NCBI RefSeq assembly: GCF_036964665.1
Contig: NZ_JBAMDA010000004.1
Span: forward strand, 62,001-126,000
From: Nitrobacter sp. NHB1
GTDB lineage: Bacteria; Pseudomonadota; Alphaproteobacteria; Rhizobiales; Xanthobacteraceae
Direction: 5' to 3'
DNA: 64,000 bases
The notes under the pieces were generated by a model. That model saw nothing but the letters and a program-made list of their open reading frames with translations, did no database searches and was not told where the DNA came from. The translations under genes and the position numbers were made by a program. How positions within the stretch are numbered: the stretch's first letter is position 1; every line of letters begins with the position of its first letter. Of the stretch, positions 33,884-42,724 are shown piece by piece.

Positions 33884-34987
33884 TCATCGAAGAGGCATCA
33901 CAAAGCTGAAGCGAGTTTCTTGGCTCGTTGATTTGACCGTCAGCGTACCCTCATGCGCCTTTGCTATTTGCGCTGCGATATGAAGACCGAGGCCAAGACC
34001 TTGGCGACTAGCGCGCACCTCGCCTCGAAAAAATGGTTCGAACAGCTTGTCCAGGGCAGCTTCCGGAATCGGCTCGCCGGCATTCGCGACGGACAGCGTA
34101 AACTGCCCGTTTTCCGTCTTGGCGCTCACGCGTACCGGCTTATTGGATGCGCCGTGGCTGAGCGCGTTGCCGACGAGGTTAGATACCAGTTGCCCAATTC
34201 TGCTCCGGTCGCAATCGACGGGGAGGTCGATTGCAAATTCCGTTTCAATCTGGCGGCCGGGCGACGACATTCGCAGTTCATCGATCACCTGCCGCAACAT
34301 AGGCTCAAGCGGTGCGCTGGCATCGCGATCAAGGGTGATCCCGCTCCCGAGCCGGCCCCGCGCGAAGTCGAGAACGTTGTCGATCAGGCCCGCCATTCGC
34401 ACGACCGTCGTCTCTAACATGGCGATCACCTGATGATCTTTGTCGCTCCTCGCTTCCCGTCCCAGGAGACGCGCGCCGGCGCTTATCGAAGCGAGAGGAT
34501 TGCGAAGGTCGTGGCCAAGCACTGCGATGAATTGTTCTCGCAACTCCGATGTTTCGCGCTCGCTCTCCAGACTCGTCTTCGCTACGTCGCGAGAATTCAA
34601 AAGCTCCCGCTCATAGCGACGTCGATCGGTAGCTCTGATTAACGCCAGCCGCGTGAATAGTGCCTTGCCGTCAGCATCGCGCCCCTCGAGCGCGTTCGCG
34701 ATCATCTGCAGCGGCTCGCCCGCCGCTGTAGTCATGTCGATTGCGAATTCGTTGAAAAAACCTTGCATCCGCACAAGCGGCGCTATGTGGGTCTCGTAAT
34801 AGATGCGGCCTGCCATATTCAGAAAGTCGCTGAACCGGTTGCCCACCATCTCTTCAGCGGTGCGGCCAGTCCAATTCAGCAGCGTTTTATTTGCGCGTTG
34901 AATGCGTCCGTTGGGTAGCAGCGTGAGATATCCGCACGGCGCGCGCTCAAACATGTCCTCGAAATCGTCGATGCGCCCGCTGTCCAC
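33884..34987 (-). CDS. PAS-domain sensor histidine kinase
   Basis: 367 residues, no membrane segment, so cytoplasmic. The N-terminal PAS domain (FERAPCGYLTLLPNGRIQRANKTLLNW) is followed by a coiled linker. The dimerisation/H-box is FIAVLGHDLRNPLASI, and the ATPase domain has N-box QLVSNLVGNALSHG and G-box GLGLGLHIAAQI. All key residues are present. No response regulator is adjacent. It starts 8 bp after the RsbQ-like hydrolase gene on the same strand, so the pair is one operon. The hydrolase may produce or present the ligand read by the PAS domain. Confidence 0.9.
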   Translation of the reverse strand: MDSGRIDDFEDMFERAPCGYLTLLPNGRIQRANKTLLNWTGRTAEEMVGNRFSDFLNMAGRIYYETHIAPLVRMQGFFNEFAIDMTTAAGEPLQMIANALEGRDADGKALFTRLALIRATDRRRYERELLNSRDVAKTSLESERETSELREQFIAVLGHDLRNPLASISAGARLLGREARSDKDHQVIAMLETTVVRMAGLIDNVLDFARGRLGSGITLDRDASAPLEPMLRQVIDELRMSSPGRQIETEFAIDLPVDCDRSRIGQLVSNLVGNALSHGASNKPVRVSAKTENGQFTLSVANAGEPIPEAALDKLFEPFFRGEVRASRQGLGLGLHIAAQIAKAHEGTLTVKSTSQETRFSFVMPLR

Positions 34988-34995
34988 CGGTAGCC

Positions 34996-35826
34996 TTAAA
35001 TAAAAGTCTGCATTGCCCTGACGACTTCATCGGGCGCGCTGAGATTGGGACAATGCCCGGTCGCTTCAAGAAATACGATCTCGCTCCCCGCGATAGAACG
35101 GTGAACATATTCCCCGACGTTTTTCGCGGCAATAATATCGTCGCTACACTGAAGGATCAGCGTCGGAATATCGACCTTGCCGAGATCTGCTCTGTTGTCG
35201 GACTTGAACGTCGTTCTCGCGAAGGATTTCGCGATTTCCGGATCAGTTCTGCAAAAGCTGTTAGTCAGTTCCTCTCCGAGCTCGGGCCGATCGGGATTTC
35301 CCATGATCGCGGGCGCCATCTGCGCTGACCACCCCATGTGATTGGTCTCGAGAAATTGAAGGAGCTCCTCAATCTGCGTTTCGCTGAAACCGCCGACGTA
35401 GTTATCATCGTCGATGTATCGGGGCGACGGCCCGATCATCACCAGTTTCCCAAACATGCCCGGCGCCTTCTGCGCGGCGAGCATCCCGATCATGCTGCTG
35501 ACGGAGTGGCCTACGAACGTCGCGTCAGCCAGGCTGAGCTCGCGTCCGATTTCGACGATGTCATCGGCATAGCCAGATAACGTGGAATACTTTGCCTTAT
35601 CATAGGCAGTCAAATCGGAGCGGCCCGCGCCGACGTGGTCGAACAGCACGGTCGTGAATTTGCTCGTGAAAGCGGGCTCGACGAAACGCCACATATTCTG
35701 GTCGCAACCGAATCCATGCGCAAAAATCATGGTTTGCGCGCCCGTTCCGCGAACATGCACATTGTTTCGTTCGAGTACGCCCACAAATCCCCCACCGTGC
35801 CGAAATGGCAGCTCCAAACGTATCAT
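34996..35826 (-). CDS. RsbQ-like alpha/beta hydrolase
   Basis: Up to 276 residues, closely following the RsbQ/KAI2/D14 branch: MIFAHGFGCDQNMWRFV, VGHSVSSMIGML with nucleophile Ser, LQCSDDIIAAKNVGEYVH with Asp, and EATGHCPNLSAP with His. In Bacillus, RsbQ supplies a signal to the PAS domain of the phosphatase RsbP. Here the partner is a PAS histidine kinase. The N-terminus is uncertain: a GTG at 35784 preceded by GGTGGGGGATTT would give the usual family length (VGVLERNNVHVRG...). Confidence 0.88.
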   Translation of the reverse strand: MIRLELPFRHGGGFVGVLERNNVHVRGTGAQTMIFAHGFGCDQNMWRFVEPAFTSKFTTVLFDHVGAGRSDLTAYDKAKYSTLSGYADDIVEIGRELSLADATFVGHSVSSMIGMLAAQKAPGMFGKLVMIGPSPRYIDDDNYVGGFSETQIEELLQFLETNHMGWSAQMAPAIMGNPDRPELGEELTNSFCRTDPEIAKSFARTTFKSDNRADLGKVDIPTLILQCSDDIIAAKNVGEYVHRSIAGSEIVFLEATGHCPNLSAPDEVVRAMQTFI

Positions 35827-36255
35827 CGGCGAGCTTCCCGGGCCACTGAAGAATTCATTAAAGACTTCCTAACTGGGTTCTCGTCGCGGCCCGGTCCAGA
35901 CGTGTCCCGGTCCAGACGTGTCCCGGGACAGACCCTGGAAGGAGGCTCGAGGGCACTCCCTTTTGACATCGCAGGCGCGCGCAATTTGCCGTGCTGGGAG
36001 TGCCTGAGCAGACGGCCAGGAGCCGCGAAGGTGAAATTGAGACAGCGCGCCATCACGGCCCGTACCGGCCTTCGGTCGATGCTTCGGTCCACGCGGTAGC
36101 GCAACGGCTCCGCCGTCCTCCACTGCCGTTCCGGCGCCGTGTCCCTGCCGTCACTTCGACGACCAGCGCCACAGCGTGCGCAACCGCATGGATCTTCGCA
36201 GCGGACCGCCGTGACGGGCCGCGATGGGCGCGGCCTCCGAACGGAGGTTACTGAA
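35827..36255. other. No gene seen; contains a tandem 16-bp repeat
   Basis: About 430 bases. Two head-to-tail copies of GGTCCAGACGTGTCCC lie at 35893-35924. No coding frame was convincing. The last part carries the ribosome binding site of ardC. Confidence 0.45.
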
Positions 36256-36885
36256 ATGAGCAGGATGGAAGAGAAGCCGCGCGCTGACGTCTACGCGCGC
36301 ATCACGGATCGCATTGTCTCCGACCTGGAGCGCGGGGTGCGACAGTGGGTGAGGCCGTGGAGCGCAGCAAACGCCGCCGGCCGGATCACGCGACCGCTGC
36401 GCCACAATGGAATGCCATATCAAGGCATCAACGTCGTGCTGCTCTGGTCGGAAGCCGTCGCGCGTGGCTTTGCGTTCTCGACGTGGATGACGTTCAAGCA
36501 GTCGCTCGAACTCGGTGGCCACATCCGCAAGGGCGAAAGCGGGACGATGGTGGTCTATGCCAACAAGGTCATCAAGACCGACACGAACGACAACGGCGAC
36601 GACGTTGAGCGGATCGTGCCGTTCCTGCGCGCGTACACGGTGTTCTGCGTCGACCAGATCGACGGGCTTCCCGAGCAGTACTACAAGTCAGCGGCTGCCG
36701 CGCCGGCCGTGCCGCCGGCGCAGCGCATCGCTCATGCCGACGCATTCTTCGCCAACACCGGTGCGACGATCCGGCACGGCGGCGACAAAGCCTACTTCTC
36801 GCCGTCGCTCGACGTCATCCAGATGCCGCCGTTCGAAAGCTTCCGCGACGCCGAGAGCTACACGGCAACCCTCGCGCACGAATGC
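36256..36885 (+). pseudogene. ardC: ArdC-like antirestriction protein, 5' part (split by RIT element 2)
   Basis: Starts MSRMEEKPRADVYARITDRI after CGGAGGTTACTGA. The ArdC N-terminal DUF1738-type ssDNA-binding region is clear (DLERGVRQWVRPWSAAN, PYQGINVVLLW, WMTFKQSLELGG, VRKGE-like IRKGESGTMVVY). It continues to LAHEC, where the RIT element begins. The current frame then reads VHYADLRIMPC and stops at 36951. Joined to 40393, the zinc-peptidase motif HECTHW is restored. ArdC protects incoming single-stranded plasmid DNA from restriction. The split form has lost the second half of the metallopeptidase domain. Confidence 0.88.
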
Positions 36886-36888
36886 GTT

Positions 36889-36915
36889 CATTATGCCGAT
36901 CTCCGGATTATGCCG
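36889..36915. repeat. RIT element 2 terminal inverted repeat, left
   Basis: 27 bases beginning CATTATGCCGATCTCCGG, exact inverse of 40341-40367. Confidence 0.88.
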
Positions 36916-37063
36916 TGCGTCGGCCGGGAAAGCTTGCCCCGCAATGATTGACGCCTGATGACATCGGCATAATCCGGAGTTTCCCACAGGCTGCCGCGCC
37001 CCGGATTTCGGGGCGCCGACGTGCGCCGATAGGTTTCCTCTCTATCCAACAGAGAGGACGATC

Positions 37064-38332
37064 ATGACGAAGAGAAAGACGGACACAGTTGCGGCGTCGG
37101 TGCACTGGCTCGATCAGTATCGCTTGAAGTTCCTGAAACTTCTGCACGATCAGGGTTATGCGGCTGCGACGGTGCGCACTTACGACAGCGCGGCGGCTTT
37201 GCTTTGCCGGGTGGTCTCCCGACGCGGGCTGCATAATGGACAGCTGGTCGGGCAGGCGCTGTCGAAGGTCCGTACTGCGACGCTCGCGTCGATGCACCAG
37301 GATAAGTACGATCAGAAGCAATACTGCTTGGAACGCTTCATCGATGCGCTGGTCGAGGCCGGCGTCGCCGAGCGGCCGGCGCCGAAGAAGGTGCGGCCAT
37401 CGCCGCTCGATCACCTTCGATCGGAGTATGTGGCCTATCTTCGCGATCAGCGCGGGCTGACGGAGGCGACGATCTATCACTGCGTCTGCTTCCTCAATCG
37501 CTTCATGGCCTTCCGGTTCGGCGACACGCTCGGCAACCTGAACGATATCACGCCGCATGATATCGTCGACTTCCTGCGCAAGCTCCGTAGCGATGGCAAG
37601 GCGCCACGGGATAAGACGCCGCCGTCACATCTGCGCAATCTGTTCCGCTTTCTGTTCTGGAGCGGGAAGACCAAGCGCGATCTTGCGGCATCCGTCCCGC
37701 GCGTCGCGCAGCCACCGAGGAGCACGCTGCCGCGCTATCTGAAGCCCGAAGAGGTCGAGACGCTGCTCGATGCGGTCTGGTCGGCCGATCCGACCGGACG
37801 GCGCAACTATGCGATGCTCATGGTTCTCGCACGCCTCGGCCTCAGAGCGCCGGAGGTCATTGCCATCCAGCTTGACGACATCGATTGGCGTGCCGGCACA
37901 ATCCTGATCCGCGGCAAGGGCAAGCGGCACGATCGTATGCCGCTACCCGAGGACGTCGGCCGCGCCATCGTGGACTACATCCGTAAAGGACGACGCGGCA
38001 CGTCACGGAGGCTGTTCGTCTCCACCAAGGTTCCGTATCGGCCCTTTGCCGACTCACAGATCCTCAACTCAGCATTGAAAGGGGCATTCGAGTGCACCGG
38101 CCTCAGACCACCGCAGAAATACGTCGGCTCGCATCTGCTGCGACACAGCCTCGCGACGGACATGCTGCGTAAAGGCGCATCACTTGACGAGATCGGCGAC
38201 GTGCTCCGTCATCGGTCCCGCATGACGACGACAATCTATGCGCGGCATGACGTCGACGGCCTCCGCTCGATCGCGCCGGACTGGCCAACCGCAAAAGCCG
38301 TGAGCCGCCGGGCGCAAGGAGCGCGCGCATGA
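37064..38332 (+). CDS. RIT tyrosine recombinase A
   Basis: 422 residues, starting MTKRKTDTVAASVHWLDQYR after AGAGAGGACGATC. Catalytic residues: LARLGLRAPEVIAI (Arg), GSHLLRHSLATDML (His, Arg), VLRHRSRMTTTIYARHD (His, Tyr). It works with the next two proteins at the element's ends. Its stop overlaps recombinase B as ATGA. Confidence 0.92.
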   Translation: MTKRKTDTVAASVHWLDQYRLKFLKLLHDQGYAAATVRTYDSAAALLCRVVSRRGLHNGQLVGQALSKVRTATLASMHQDKYDQKQYCLERFIDALVEAGVAERPAPKKVRPSPLDHLRSEYVAYLRDQRGLTEATIYHCVCFLNRFMAFRFGDTLGNLNDITPHDIVDFLRKLRSDGKAPRDKTPPSHLRNLFRFLFWSGKTKRDLAASVPRVAQPPRSTLPRYLKPEEVETLLDAVWSADPTGRRNYAMLMVLARLGLRAPEVIAIQLDDIDWRAGTILIRGKGKRHDRMPLPEDVGRAIVDYIRKGRRGTSRRLFVSTKVPYRPFADSQILNSALKGAFECTGLRPPQKYVGSHLLRHSLATDMLRKGASLDEIGDVLRHRSRMTTTIYARHDVDGLRSIAPDWPTAKAVSRRAQGARA

Positions 38333-39291
38333 TCACGCTAACCGAACGTCTCGATGACTACATTGCTGTGCGGCGCAGCCTCGGCTACGACCTGTCGTTC
38401 GCCGCCCGCGTGCTGCGCGGCTTTACCAGGTTCGCCGATCGGCAGGGGACCGATCACATCACGGTCGACTTGTTCCTGCGCTGGAAGAAGACCTTCGGCA
38501 AAGCCGACAACAATACGTGGTCGGCGCGGCTTGGGATGGTGCGTGTGTTCGCCAACTGGCTGGAGGGACACGATGCACGCACCGAGGTGCCGCCGTCCGG
38601 GCTGATCGCCGGCAAGCAGCGGCGTGGCCAGCCCTACATCTACCCCGAGGCCGAAGTTGAGATGATCGTCGCACGCGCAGCTAAACTGCCGTCGCGCTAC
38701 GGTATCCGCGGCTGGACGTGCTCAACCCTGTTCGGGTTGATCGCGGTCACGGGCCTCAGGATCAACGAAGCCATCGCGCTCGATGAGGGCGACGTCGATC
38801 TCGACGAAGGCGTGATCACGGTGAAGCGCGGCAAGAACGGCACGGCCCGCTTCGTACCGCTGGCGTCAAGCACGGTCGCCAGGCTCCGCGCCTACCGCGT
38901 CGAGCGCACGCGGTTGCTCGGCGCCACGACCGGCCCGTTCTTCATGATCGAAAGCGGCGAGCGTCCGACTGATTGTTGCGCACGTTACAACTTCGCGATC
39001 GTTAGCCAGGATCTCGGTCTGCGCGTGCCTCAGCGCTTCCGTAAACATGGGCGCGGCCCACGTATCCATGATCTCAGGCACACCTTCGCGGTCCGGACGA
39101 TCATGGGGTGGTACCGCAAGGGGCTCGATCCCGACCGCGAAATGATTAAGCTCAGCACTTATCTCGGCCACGTGAAGCCGGAGCACACGTATTGGTACAT
39201 CGAAGCCGTGCCGGAACTGCTGCAACTCGCGTCGGCGCGGGCTGAACGATCCCTTGCAGCGAGCGCGTCCCAGAAGGGCGGTGCGCGATGA
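38329..39291 (+). CDS. RIT tyrosine recombinase B
   Basis: 320 residues. VTGLRINEAIAL (Arg), RIHDLRHTFAVRT (His, Arg) and TYLGHVKPEHTYWYIEA (His, Tyr) show an intact catalytic set. N-terminal SAM-like segment LDDYIAVRRSLGYDLSFAAR. ATGA overlaps link it to both neighbours. Confidence 0.92.
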   Translation: MITLTERLDDYIAVRRSLGYDLSFAARVLRGFTRFADRQGTDHITVDLFLRWKKTFGKADNNTWSARLGMVRVFANWLEGHDARTEVPPSGLIAGKQRRGQPYIYPEAEVEMIVARAAKLPSRYGIRGWTCSTLFGLIAVTGLRINEAIALDEGDVDLDEGVITVKRGKNGTARFVPLASSTVARLRAYRVERTRLLGATTGPFFMIESGERPTDCCARYNFAIVSQDLGLRVPQRFRKHGRGPRIHDLRHTFAVRTIMGWYRKGLDPDREMIKLSTYLGHVKPEHTYWYIEAVPELLQLASARAERSLAASASQKGGAR

Positions 39292-40283
39292 AGACGCATG
39301 CTCTCGCACCCTACCTGCAGCGCTTCTTCACGGAGCGGCTCGGCACGCAACTGAAGGCCAGCCCGAACACGGTCATCAGCTACAGGGACACGTTCCGCCT
39401 GCTCTTGCGATACGCGGCAGAGCAACTGAAGAAAGCGCCGACGACACTGCAGATCGCCGACATCGACGCCGACATGATCGGCCAGTTCCTCGCTGATATC
39501 GAGAAAACGCGCGGCAACGCAGCTCGGAGCCGGAACACGCGTCTCGCCGCCATCAGGTCCTTCTTCAAGTACGTCGCGGTCAATGAGCCTCAACTTCTGC
39601 ATCACTGCCAACGCGTGCTCGCCATGCCGTCGAAGCGCCACGAGAAACGGGTCATCGACTACATGACCCGCGACGAGATCGAGGCAGTCATCGCGGCTCC
39701 GGACATCACAACGTGGTACGGCCGCCGCGACCGGGCAATCCTCCTGCTGACGCTTCAGACGGGATTGCGCGTCACAGAGCTGATCACGCTGTCGGCAAGT
39801 GACATCGCGCTCGGCGCCGGTGCTCACGTGCGCTGCATGGGCAAGGGCCGCAAGGAACGCGCCACGCCCATCCGCAAGGACAGCCTCAAGGTGCTTCGAG
39901 AATGGCTTGTCGAGCGCAATGGGACGACGACCGATCCGCTGTTCGTCAGCAACCGAGGTGCGCGGCTCAGTCGTGACACGATCGAGCGCATTGTGCGCGC
40001 GCACGTGACAACGGCGTCGAAGATGTGCCGGTCATTACGGGCAAAGCGCATCACGCCTCATGTGCTGCGCCACAGTGCGGCGATGCAGCTGCTGCAAAAC
40101 GGCGTCGACCGTACCGTTATCGCGCTCTGGCTTGGCCATGAATCGGTCGAGACCACGCAGATGTACATCCACGCCGACATGCAGATCAAAGAGAAAGCGA
40201 TGGCGCGGACACGGCCAGTCGATGCGAAGCCTGGCCGATACCGCCCCGGCGACAAGCTGCTCGCATTCCTGGAGGCGCTCTGA
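39288..40283 (+). CDS. RIT tyrosine recombinase C
   Basis: 331 residues. TGLRVTELITL (Arg), TPHVLRHSAAMQLL (His, Arg) and WLGHESVETTQMYIHAD (His, Tyr) are all present. The W-LGHES region is the same place where the RIT element 1 copy has its amber codon. The intact trio makes this element a candidate for continuing mobility. Confidence 0.92.
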   Translation: MKTHALAPYLQRFFTERLGTQLKASPNTVISYRDTFRLLLRYAAEQLKKAPTTLQIADIDADMIGQFLADIEKTRGNAARSRNTRLAAIRSFFKYVAVNEPQLLHHCQRVLAMPSKRHEKRVIDYMTRDEIEAVIAAPDITTWYGRRDRAILLLTLQTGLRVTELITLSASDIALGAGAHVRCMGKGRKERATPIRKDSLKVLREWLVERNGTTTDPLFVSNRGARLSRDTIERIVRAHVTTASKMCRSLRAKRITPHVLRHSAAMQLLQNGVDRTVIALWLGHESVETTQMYIHADMQIKEKAMARTRPVDAKPGRYRPGDKLLAFLEAL

Positions 40284-40340
40284 TTATGCCGACATGCCGC
40301 GCTGAGTCTGCGCCCCCGTCCTCGGGAACCCACATCGGCG

Positions 40341-40367
40341 CGGCATAATCCGGAGATCGGCATAATG
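40341..40367. repeat. RIT element 2 terminal inverted repeat, right
   Basis: Exact inverse of 36889-36915 (27 bp). The palindromic module at 40371-40392 lies between it and the ardC continuation. Confidence 0.88.
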
Positions 40368-40392
40368 CACGTTATGCCGACATCGGCATAAC

Positions 40393-40695
40393 ACGCACTG
40401 GACCGCGCCTGCACACCGCGTTGACCGCGACCTCAGCCGCTACGGCAGGGACCGCAGCGAGCGCGCCCGCGAGGAGTTGATTGCCGAGCTCGGTGCCTGC
40501 TTCCTCAGCGCGGATCTTGGGATCGTGCCGGAGCTGGAGCCCCGCGCCGATCACGCGAGCTACCTTGCATCGTGGCTGGAAGTGCTCTCCAACGACAAGC
40601 GCTTCATCTTCTCCGCTGCCGCGCATGCGCAGCGCGCCGTCACGTATTTGCACGATCTCCAGCCGAAAGCGGCCGAGGTCGACGAGGCGGCGTGA
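40393..40695 (+). pseudogene. ardC: ArdC-like antirestriction protein, 3' part (split by RIT element 2)
   Basis: THWTAPAHRVDRDLSRYGRD, then AREELIAELGACFLSADLGI, EPRADHASYLASWLEVL and a stop at 40695. This is the ArdC metallopeptidase C-terminal half with the third zinc-ligand Glu (EELIAELGA). It has no start codon or ribosome binding site of its own. The frame is the same as 36256-36885. Confidence 0.88.
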
Positions 40696-40755
40696 GCGCG
40701 AAGACTTGCGCCCGGACTCTCTTGTCCTTCACTCTCTCTTTTCACGAGCTCACCC

Positions 40756-40779
40756 AGGCCCCGCCTCGCGGCGGGGCCT
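40756..40779 (+). terminator. Hairpin after ardC
   Basis: AGGCCCCGCC, TCGC, GGCGGGGCCT followed by TCTTC; a perfect 10-bp stem 60 bp after the stop. It lies within a 35-bp sequence repeated in inverse at 41667-41701. Confidence 0.65.
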
Positions 40780-40792
40780 TCTTCGCCGCACC
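40758..40792. repeat. 35-bp inverted repeat flanking DUF736, left copy
   Basis: Positions 40758-40792 are identical, in inverse, to 41667-41701 (35 of 35 bases). It includes the terminator hairpin plus CTTCTTCGCCGCACC. Confidence 0.85.
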
Positions 40793-41351
40793 GCTGTGCG
40801 TGTTCAGCGTCCCGGAGTGGCGAGACTTCCTCGCCGCCACTGCCGGACGCGTGGCTGGCAGTGCGGCGACGGGTCATCATTGTTAGCCCGAGGTGATCGG
40901 GTCTGCCTGGATCGACGTCGTCCCGAAGCGGCGACAACTTGGCGAACATCGAAACGCGTTCAGGGGTATTGCCGCCCCATCGATCGCGGGGGGACGTCCT
41001 TCGGATGGGAGGCTCGTTTCATCGGCGGCATGCCGGCCATCGCCGAGGAGAGTTGCCCGTCGCCAGTCACATCCTATCGGTCGGCTTGCCACGCCCAGCG
41101 CGTCCTCGAATTGGCATGTCTAACCGAAGGCCGTCGTCGCTGCGCTCTGCCTCGATTCCAAGACCGCAACGGCCGTTCTCCACTTTCTTCCCCTGGCCGC
41201 TACGCGCCCATTCCTCGCGGGGCAAGAAAGCCTCGCCCTGGCCGCCCTCTACTGCGTGCCGGCCCTCCGGGTGCGGTCCAATCGCCTCCGGTCAACGACT
41301 GCCATCGAGGCCGCGGTGGTCGCGGCCCGAGAACCGAAAGAGGATACGAAC
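40793..41351. other. No confident gene between the 35-bp repeat and DUF736
   Basis: About 560 bases. Several open frames exist, but their Arg/Pro/Ser-rich translations look like chance high-GC frames. The end provides the promoter region and ribosome binding site (GAAAGAGGATACGAAC) of the DUF736 gene. Confidence 0.4.
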
Positions 41352-41666
41352 ATGGCTACCATCGGCAACTTCTCCGTCAACGGCAACGGCTTCGTCGGCT
41401 CCGTCAAGACTCTCGCCCTCGGCACCGTGAAGGCAAAGATCGTCCCAGCCGACCGCACGTCGGACAAGGCCCCGGACTACCGCATCTTCGCCGGCACGAT
41501 CGAGTTCGGCGCCGCCTGGAAGAAGAAGTCGCAGGAGCAGAACCGCGACTACCTTTCGGTCAAGCTGGACGACCCGAGCTTCGCGGCTCCGATCTACGCC
41601 ACGCTGGTTGAGGTGGAAGGCGAGGAAGGACACTCGCTCATCTGGTCGCGCCCGAACCGCGACTAA
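41352..41666 (+). CDS. DUF736 family protein
   Basis: 104 residues: [60 protein letters not shown] and [10 protein letters not shown]. This is the typical full-length DUF736 sequence common on alphaproteobacterial plasmids and ICEs near transfer genes. The small beta-rich fold suggests nucleic-acid binding, but no function is proven. It is followed at once by a rho-independent terminator. Confidence 0.92.
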   Translation: MATIGNFSVNGNGFVGSVKTLALGTVKAKIVPADRTSDKAPDYRIFAGTIEFGAAWKKKSQEQNRDYLSVKLDDPSFAAPIYATLVEVEGEEGHSLIWSRPNRD

Positions 41667-41701
41667 GGTGCGGCGAAGAAGGCCCCGCCGCGAGGCGGGG
41701 C
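41667..41701. repeat. 35-bp inverted repeat flanking DUF736, right copy
   Basis: Exact inverse of 40758-40792; begins directly after the DUF736 stop codon. Confidence 0.85.
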
Positions 41702-41705
41702 TTTT
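41682..41705 (+). terminator. Rho-independent terminator of DUF736
   Basis: GCCCCGCC, GCGA, GGCGGGGC followed by TTTTCC. Confidence 0.85.
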
Positions 41706-41892
41706 CCTTGTTTTCGAGAGCGAACTTGAACTCGCAAAGCGCTCCGACGGGTAGAATGTTGACGATAGATGCACGCCGATCTAGTCGCTGGCAGACCGCC
41801 TTGGCGGGAACCCTGTGGGCAAGTCCAGTTACAGCTAACAGTGCAGAAGCCATCGCTGTTGAATAGGCCTCTGATTGGGGAAAGGACGATCA

Positions 41893-42639
41893 ATGCCCAT
41901 ACGGCTAGCTTGGCAAAGGTGGCTCGCGGACTTCACAGTCGCGATCGACCAGCTTCAGCTGACGCATGTGATACCCAAGCATTCTGATCATGAGCGACGA
42001 ACATCCGTCGTGCTCGCTCTCTACGCTCGCCTCCGCAGTGAACTCCAAACCGCCCTGGTTGTAATCGAAGCGAAGCGAGATCTTGCGTTCTACTCGATTT
42101 GCCGCGCGATCATTGAATGTGCGTTGCATCTCGAAATGGCTGAAACGGATTCGACCTATCTCAGGCGTCTAAAGGACGACGATATAGCAAGCCGCCGCTC
42201 GCGCGCCATTCGCTTCCGTAAAAAGAATCCCAGTCTGGCGCGCGAGGCAGACAAGACTCTCAGCGACTTCATAGAGAGCCTACCGAAGCGGCAGTCCAAG
42301 CTACAGGTATCGGAGATCGACACCGCCCTACCACGCCTTACCCATTCCTATCGAGAACTCTCGGCGAACATTGTCCATATCTCTCTGACTTCCATCCAGC
42401 GCCATGTTGTGCCCGACGCGAGCGGGATCGACAGGCTGCAGATCGAGCCCAAAATCGACCATTACGAGCTTGAGGACGCCGCGTCCTTAATGGCATTGTC
42501 TCTGTTGAATGGGACGCGGGTACTGCTCACCCTTGTCCCCGAAATCTCCTCAGCGGAGGGGTTTCATGTTCTGCACCGGCGCTACGTCAAGCTCTATCAA
42601 CAGGGAATTCAAGAGCTGCGAAGGGCCGATGCCAAATAG
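41893..42639 (+). CDS. DUF5677-like hypothetical protein
   Basis: 248 residues, largely helical. The central region (VVLALYARLRSELQTALVVI, AKRDLAFYSICRAIIECALH) resembles the helical core of DUF5677 proteins, whose role is unknown and which often occur in accessory islands. The ATG at 41893 follows GGGGAAAGGACGATCA. The GC content looks lower than in the neighbours, suggesting acquisition. Convergent with the DUF2971 gene. Confidence 0.6.
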   Translation: MPIRLAWQRWLADFTVAIDQLQLTHVIPKHSDHERRTSVVLALYARLRSELQTALVVIEAKRDLAFYSICRAIIECALHLEMAETDSTYLRRLKDDDIASRRSRAIRFRKKNPSLAREADKTLSDFIESLPKRQSKLQVSEIDTALPRLTHSYRELSANIVHISLTSIQRHVVPDASGIDRLQIEPKIDHYELEDAASLMALSLLNGTRVLLTLVPEISSAEGFHVLHRRYVKLYQQGIQELRRADAK

Positions 42640-42724
42640 AGGAACGCGGTACGCGCGATAGTCGCGGAGCATTATTCCAGCTATGGCCGGCCTTTGCCAA
42701 GGCGGAGCCGCCGTGAAACCTTTC

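Larger units (their letters stand above)
36886..40392 (+). mobile_element. RIT (recombinase-in-trio) element 2
   Basis: Three overlapping, apparently intact tyrosine recombinases flanked by a perfect 27-bp inverted repeat (36889-36915 and 40341-40367). The right end carries an additional 22-bp near-palindrome (40371-40392, GTTATGCCG...CGGCATAAC). Excising 36886-40392 restores the ardC frame exactly at its HExTH motif. Architecture is the same as RIT element 1 but with diverged proteins and ends, so it arrived independently. Confidence 0.88.

Noticed and set aside
36886-40392. A target-site duplication for RIT element 2
   Set aside because: No direct repeat was found at the inferred ends. Clean restoration of ardC suggests insertion without a visible duplication.
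40893-41430. Overlapping plus-strand frames between ardC and DUF736
   Set aside because: Arg/Pro/Ser-rich, mutually overlapping, no start signals; DUF736 starts cleanly at 41352.
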